Positions 60,604 through 64,000 of a DNA stretch of 64,000 nt are shown in pieces. The notes below the pieces were generated by a model. That model saw nothing but the letters and a program-made list of their open reading frames with translations. It was not told where the DNA came from and ran no database searches. The position numbers were made by a program, and so were the translations under genes. This DNA comes from Rhizobiales bacterium GAS188 (GTDB lineage: Bacteria > Pseudomonadota > Alphaproteobacteria > Rhizobiales > Beijerinckiaceae). The stretch spans positions 496,001 through 560,000 of the forward strand of contig FNSS01000001.1 of assembly GCA_900104855.1 (NCBI GenBank), read 5' to 3'. Position 1 is the stretch's first letter. The number at the start of each line of letters is the position of its first letter.

Positions 60604-61056
60604 GGTCGGCGCGGACGTAGTGACCGGAAGCTGCAATCAAGCCATGCCCCACTCCGGCACCTGGCGCACCGCCGTTGCGGTTTATGCGTTAAAAGTCCGT
60701 CGGTCTCCGCTTCGGTATCGTCGCAGTGTGAAATTGCACTTTCACACTGAGGCGCTGGTTTGGGTGGATTGCAGATATTCGAGCGCTGAGTGTTCTCAAC
60801 AAACGAAGGCAACGCAAGGCGGGATTGACGGTGGCGCCGCGCCGTTATCGCGTTATCGATCTGCGACCCGAATTGTAAAGAATCTAGGCCCACCTTTCCA
60901 CCCAGTCCACGGTTGAGCGCCGCATAGCGTTAGTCGCGTGGCGAGTGCGAGTGGAATTCAGTATTTGCCGCTGTTGCCAAATAAGCCTACAGGGAGAGGG
61001 CTCTCCGAGAGAAATCGTGCCTAGCTTGTATCTTGAGTCGACGAAGGCGTTCCAAC
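60604..61056. other. Intergenic region with a perfect inverted repeat
   Basis: No gene is recognised in these 453 bases. The most notable element is the 26-bp perfect inverted repeat at 60724-60749, listed separately. The remainder should contain the promoter of the radical SAM gene. Confidence 0.5.
60724..60749. repeat. 26-bp perfect inverted repeat
   Basis: CAGTGTGAAA (60724-60733) and TTTCACACTG (60740-60749) pair perfectly around TTGCAC. It may be an operator for the radical SAM gene or a terminator hairpin for the upstream TauE-like gene; there is no T-run. The 10-base spacing of the TGTGA/TCACA pair is too wide for a CRP site. Confidence 0.6.
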
Positions 61057-62868
61057 ATGGCGAGGCCAGAAGCCACTCCTGCGGGAGAGCTGTTCCATTT
61101 CGTGATGATCAAGCCGTCCCACTACGATGATGACGGCTATCCGATCCAGTGGGTCAGGTCGGCCATTCCATCGAACACGCTTGCTTGTCTCAACGGCCTC
61201 ACCGAGGACGGGCGCCAGCGCGAAGTGCTCGGATCCAACGTCGATCTGCGTCTGCACACCTATGACGAAACCAATCGGCGGGTACGCCCGGACAAGATCA
61301 TCCGCATGATCCGCAGGGAAGGTGGCAAGGCGCTCATCGGCCTCGTCGGAGTTCAGTCGAACCAGTTCCCGCGCGCTGTCGATCTCGCCAGGCCGTTCCT
61401 GGCTGCCCAGCTGCCCGTCGTGATTGGCGGCTTCCATGTTTCCGGCTGCCTCGCCATGCTACCTGAGATGCCGCAGGAGATACGCGACGCCCAGGCGCTT
61501 GGCGTCTCCATCTTCGCGGGCGAGGCAGAGGATGGTCGCCTTGGCGAGGTGCTGCGCGATGCCTATGCCGACAAATTGAAGCCACTCTACAATTATCTCA
61601 ACGATGCCCCGGCGCTCGAAGGTGAGCCCGCGCCCATTTTGCCGCGCAAGCACGTGCTGCGCACCTCCGGTTCGCTCTCGAGCATCGATCTCGGACGCGG
61701 CTGCCCGTATCAATGCTCCTTCTGCACTATTATCAATGTGCAGGGACGCAAGAGCCGCTACCGCACGCCAGACGATGTCGAAAAGACGATCCGTGATAAC
61801 CATGCGCAAGGCATCAAGCGCTTCTTCATCACCGACGACAATTTTGCCCGCAACCGCAATTGGGAGGTGCTGTTCGACCGGATCATTGAGATCCGCGAGC
61901 GCGAGGGCTGGAATCTTGGTTTCACCATTCAGGTCGACACGCTGTGCCATAAGATCCCGAACTTCATCGAGAAGGCGCAGAAGGCAGGGGTGCGCCGCGT
62001 ATTCATTGGACTTGAGAATATCAATCCCGACAATTTGATCACCGCCAAGAAACGTCAAAACAAGATCACCGAATACCGCGAGATGCTGCAGAAATGGCGC
62101 GATCACGGGGCTATCACCTATGCGGGTTATATTCTGGGCTTCCCTGCCGATACCAAGGAATCCATCCTACGCGACATGGAGATCATCAAACGCGAGCTAC
62201 CGCTCGACCTCGTTGAATTCTTCATGCTCACGCCACTACCCGGCTCCGAAGATCATAAGCTCCTCTTGCAGAAGGGCGTGTGGATGGATGGGGATCTCAA
62301 CAAATACGATCTTGACCATCGCGTGTGCCACCACGGCAAAATGTCGGATAAAGAGTGGGAGGAGGCCTACCGCGCCGCCTGGGACGCATTTTACACGCCC
62401 GAGCATGTGCGCACCGTCCTCAAACGCAGTGCCGCAAGCAAGATCGGGCGGCCGAAGACGACGCTCTCGACCATCATGTGGTTTCGTCTCATGACACTCT
62501 ACGAGGATGTGCATCCGCTCGAGGGCGGCGGGCTCCGCCTGAAGTTCCGGCGCGATCGCCGCCATGGCATGCCGATCGAAAGCCCTTTAGTCTTCTATCC
62601 GCGCTATTTCGGCGAAACGCTCGTCAAGGCTTGGCGCTATTGGCGCTATTACCGCCAATGCATGGGCACCCTCAAGGAGGTGCTCGCCGCCCCCGACCGC
62701 TATAGCTACACGGATCTTGCCATCGAGAAGCCCGATATGCAGGAATTCGAGCGCCTCGGCCTTTATCACGAGACGCGTGGGGGCGAGGAGGCAGTGCGGC
62801 GGAAGCGGCGCGACGACGCGAACCGGGCTCGCGATGCGCGGCCCGCGGCTGTCATGGCCGGGCAGTAG
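61057..62868 (+). CDS. Radical SAM protein, B12-binding-like N-terminus
   Basis: A 603-residue protein. Residues 80-180 resemble the Rossmann-like B12-binding module seen in BchE/HpnP-type enzymes (GLVGVQSNQFPRAVDLARPF, PVVIGGFHVSG, SIFAGEAEDGRLGEVLRDAY), but the DxHxxG cobalamin His loop was not found. The 4Fe-4S site is Cys216-x3-Cys220-x2-Cys223 (RGCPYQCSFCTI). FFITDDNFARN, FTIQVDT, FIGLENINPDNL and GYILGFPADTKESI are core strands of the radical SAM barrel. The C-terminal 200 residues are not recognised. The start 61057 is preferred to a TTG at 61033. Substrate unknown. Confidence 0.85.
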   Translation: MARPEATPAGELFHFVMIKPSHYDDDGYPIQWVRSAIPSNTLACLNGLTEDGRQREVLGSNVDLRLHTYDETNRRVRPDKIIRMIRREGGKALIGLVGVQSNQFPRAVDLARPFLAAQLPVVIGGFHVSGCLAMLPEMPQEIRDAQALGVSIFAGEAEDGRLGEVLRDAYADKLKPLYNYLNDAPALEGEPAPILPRKHVLRTSGSLSSIDLGRGCPYQCSFCTIINVQGRKSRYRTPDDVEKTIRDNHAQGIKRFFITDDNFARNRNWEVLFDRIIEIREREGWNLGFTIQVDTLCHKIPNFIEKAQKAGVRRVFIGLENINPDNLITAKKRQNKITEYREMLQKWRDHGAITYAGYILGFPADTKESILRDMEIIKRELPLDLVEFFMLTPLPGSEDHKLLLQKGVWMDGDLNKYDLDHRVCHHGKMSDKEWEEAYRAAWDAFYTPEHVRTVLKRSAASKIGRPKTTLSTIMWFRLMTLYEDVHPLEGGGLRLKFRRDRRHGMPIESPLVFYPRYFGETLVKAWRYWRYYRQCMGTLKEVLAAPDRYSYTDLAIEKPDMQEFERLGLYHETRGGEEAVRRKRRDDANRARDARPAAVMAGQ

Positions 62869-63190
62869 GCGGTCTTTCAGTGCTGGACGGATGCCGCGCG
62901 GCGACCAAAAAAGAGGCGCTTCCATGATATGCGTCTTGTTCGCGTCGCGACCGCCGGCGGTATGGGAACCGACCTTCCGGCTGGAACGCGTAGGTCGCGC
63001 TTTCGTTCTCGCCGGCTGAACCGATGCCGGCGCCGACAACACCAATCTTCAAAAAATTCTGATCGACCTGAGGGACTGCTTTGGGTCGAGACCAGCCATT
63101 CATCAGCGGCCAGCAAGTCCCTGACCTTGTCCGTTAGCTACCCTGGCGAATGGGCCGCCGCCCTCCGCCTCGCGCGACGGCACTGCGCCA
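62869..63190. other. Convergent intergenic region
   Basis: These 322 bases lie between the converging radical SAM and TauA-like genes. No gene is recognised; a weak GCCGGC-containing hairpin near 63010-63030 could help end transcription. Confidence 0.4.
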
Positions 63191-64000
63191 CTAATGGCAC
63201 CCGCCGGCAATCGCCTTCTGCGCGTATTGCGTGTCGATATGGGCGACGATCACCTCCATGCTCGGCGGATTTTCCAGGCGGCCTTGCGCCTTGAGCCAGG
63301 CGCCGGTGTTCAGATAGGCCTTGGCGACCTCGCTCTCGGCCACATGTCCGGGCGCGCCGAGGCCGCGCTCGGTCAGCTCGTCCTCGGGCTTCCAGATCGG
63401 CCAGGCCGTGCCGACCTTGACGGCCTGGTCGGGGTCGGCCCCGACGAAGGCCGCGGCCTTGCGGAAGACCTCGTCCTTCTGCGGGCCGGTCATGAGCTTG
63501 TAGGCGCCGTATTGGGCGCAGACATAACCCTGCACCACATCGGGATGCTGCGTGGCGAACTCGGCATCGACGCTGACCACGTCGAGCGCCGGATAGCCGA
63601 GCGCGCCGATCTCGCGGGTCGAAGCGATGAGCTTACCGCCGGAGCCGACCATCTCGCTCATGCCTGGCTCGGAATTCAGGCCGCCGGCGATCGCCTTGGT
63701 CTTGAAGGCCGCCACCATCGCCTGCCGCTCGAGGCCGACGAGCTTGACCTTGTCGGCAAGCCCCTTGGAGACGAGCCAGCCATTGAAGGCGAAATCTTCC
63801 GACGAGCCCTGCAAGGTGCCGAAGGTCTTGCCCGCCATTTCGGCGGGTCCTGCGAGCGAAGCGTCGATGACGATGCCGGCGCTGTCGTAGAATTGCGCCC
63901 AGACCACTTTGAGGTTGACGCCGTTGGCGATGGCGGTCGTCACCGGCGGGTTGCCGACGCCGTTGACGATGTTGTAGGCGCCGCCCTTCATCCCGGCGAG
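63191..64000 (-). CDS. TauA-like ABC substrate-binding protein (5' end beyond window)
   Basis: The frame is open to the right edge, so the N-terminus and signal peptide are missing; 269 residues are visible. The sequence NPPVTTAIANGVNLKVVWAQ, AGKTFGTLQGSSEDFAFNGWL and VSVDAEFATQHPDVVQGYVCAQYGAY is typical of taurine/nitrate/sulfonate-binding proteins (TauA/SsuA). The visible part ends with QYAQKAIAGGCH. An ATPase and a permease probably lie outside the window. Confidence 0.87.
   Translation of the reverse strand, partial: LAGMKGGAYNIVNGVGNPPVTTAIANGVNLKVVWAQFYDSAGIVIDASLAGPAEMAGKTFGTLQGSSEDFAFNGWLVSKGLADKVKLVGLERQAMVAAFKTKAIAGGLNSEPGMSEMVGSGGKLIASTREIGALGYPALDVVSVDAEFATQHPDVVQGYVCAQYGAYKLMTGPQKDEVFRKAAAFVGADPDQAVKVGTAWPIWKPEDELTERGLGAPGHVAESEVAKAYLNTGAWLKAQGRLENPPSMEVIVAHIDTQYAQKAIAGGCH

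Noticed and set aside
60724-60749. CRP/FNR binding site
   Set aside because: The TGTGA and TCACA elements are 10 bases apart, not the 6 required by CRP-type sites.

Overview
This is a GC-rich chromosomal window that looks like an alphaproteobacterium of the order Hyphomicrobiales (Rhizobiales; a Bosea/Beijerinckiaceae-like organism is plausible). The assignment is by inference from gene content and order: a 3-hydroxybutyryl-CoA dehydrogenase, etfA, etfB, cobalamin adenosyltransferase and twin-transmembrane-protein block; polysaccharide deacetylase beside rppH; ppk beside ppx; many ABC importers; and short palindromic intergenic repeats of the rhizobial kind. No rRNA, tRNA, CRISPR array, transposase or phage gene was recognised.

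Layout. 0.2-7.6 kb: a LacI-type repressor divergent from a sugar-uptake operon (binding protein, two permeases, ATPase) that continues into a TIM-barrel sugar isomerase/epimerase and a Gfo/Idh/MocA dehydrogenase; a promoter and a perfect 14-bp LacI-type operator lie between them. 7.9-18.4 kb: a catabolic region with two NMT1/SsuA-type ABC importers, an atypical shikimate-dehydrogenase-like protein, a hydroxyquinol/catechol-type intradiol dioxygenase, an SDR, a beta-keto-acid cleavage enzyme and a quinone-oxidoreductase-like protein. The dioxygenase has its own consensus promoter and an operator closely resembling the LacI site at 1.3 kb. 18.5-25.7 kb: an HdeD-like membrane protein, a dCache-HAMP adenylate cyclase, secreted envelope proteins (GH75-like, YARHG, M15 D,D-peptidase), an extradiol-type VOC dioxygenase and a putative Xre-like protein. 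26.2-32.3 kb: ppx, ppk, an HNH endonuclease and a DUF805-SRPBCC membrane protein. 32.5-37 kb: the ETF/beta-oxidation/cobalamin block with a PagL-like deacylase. 37.3-41.9 kb: a divergent polysaccharide deacetylase, RppH, a fused racemase-kinase protein and a solitary HicB.

41.9-54.5 kb holds a complete carbon-phosphorus lyase locus: phnF divergent from phnG-H-I-J-K-L-N-M, a DUF1045 2H-phosphoesterase, a hexapeptide acyltransferase, then phnC-D-E-E. Together these would import phosphonates, cleave the C-P bond through the PhnGHIJ(K) core, and convert the ribosyl product to PRPP. No phnP is present; the DUF1045 protein is the obvious candidate to open the cyclic ribosyl phosphate. A TGGTATAGACCA operator, as I recall the mycobacterial PhnF site, sits between phnF and phnG.

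54.9-64 kb is a looser mixture: LysE exporter, GST, an unpaired MASE1 histidine kinase, DUF1330 protein, TauE/SafE exporter, a radical SAM protein of unknown function, and a truncated TauA-like binding protein at the right edge. The gaps here contain degenerate repeats and a possible gene fragment, suggesting past rearrangement.

The most unusual items are the single-frame fusion of an alpha-methylacyl-CoA racemase-like domain (all three catalytic residues kept) to a glycerate 2-kinase domain (39133-41565), the DUF1045 protein as possible PhnP replacement, the gene start built from three 15-bp repeats each supplying an ATG (6402), and the near-identical LacI-type operators at two catabolic operons.
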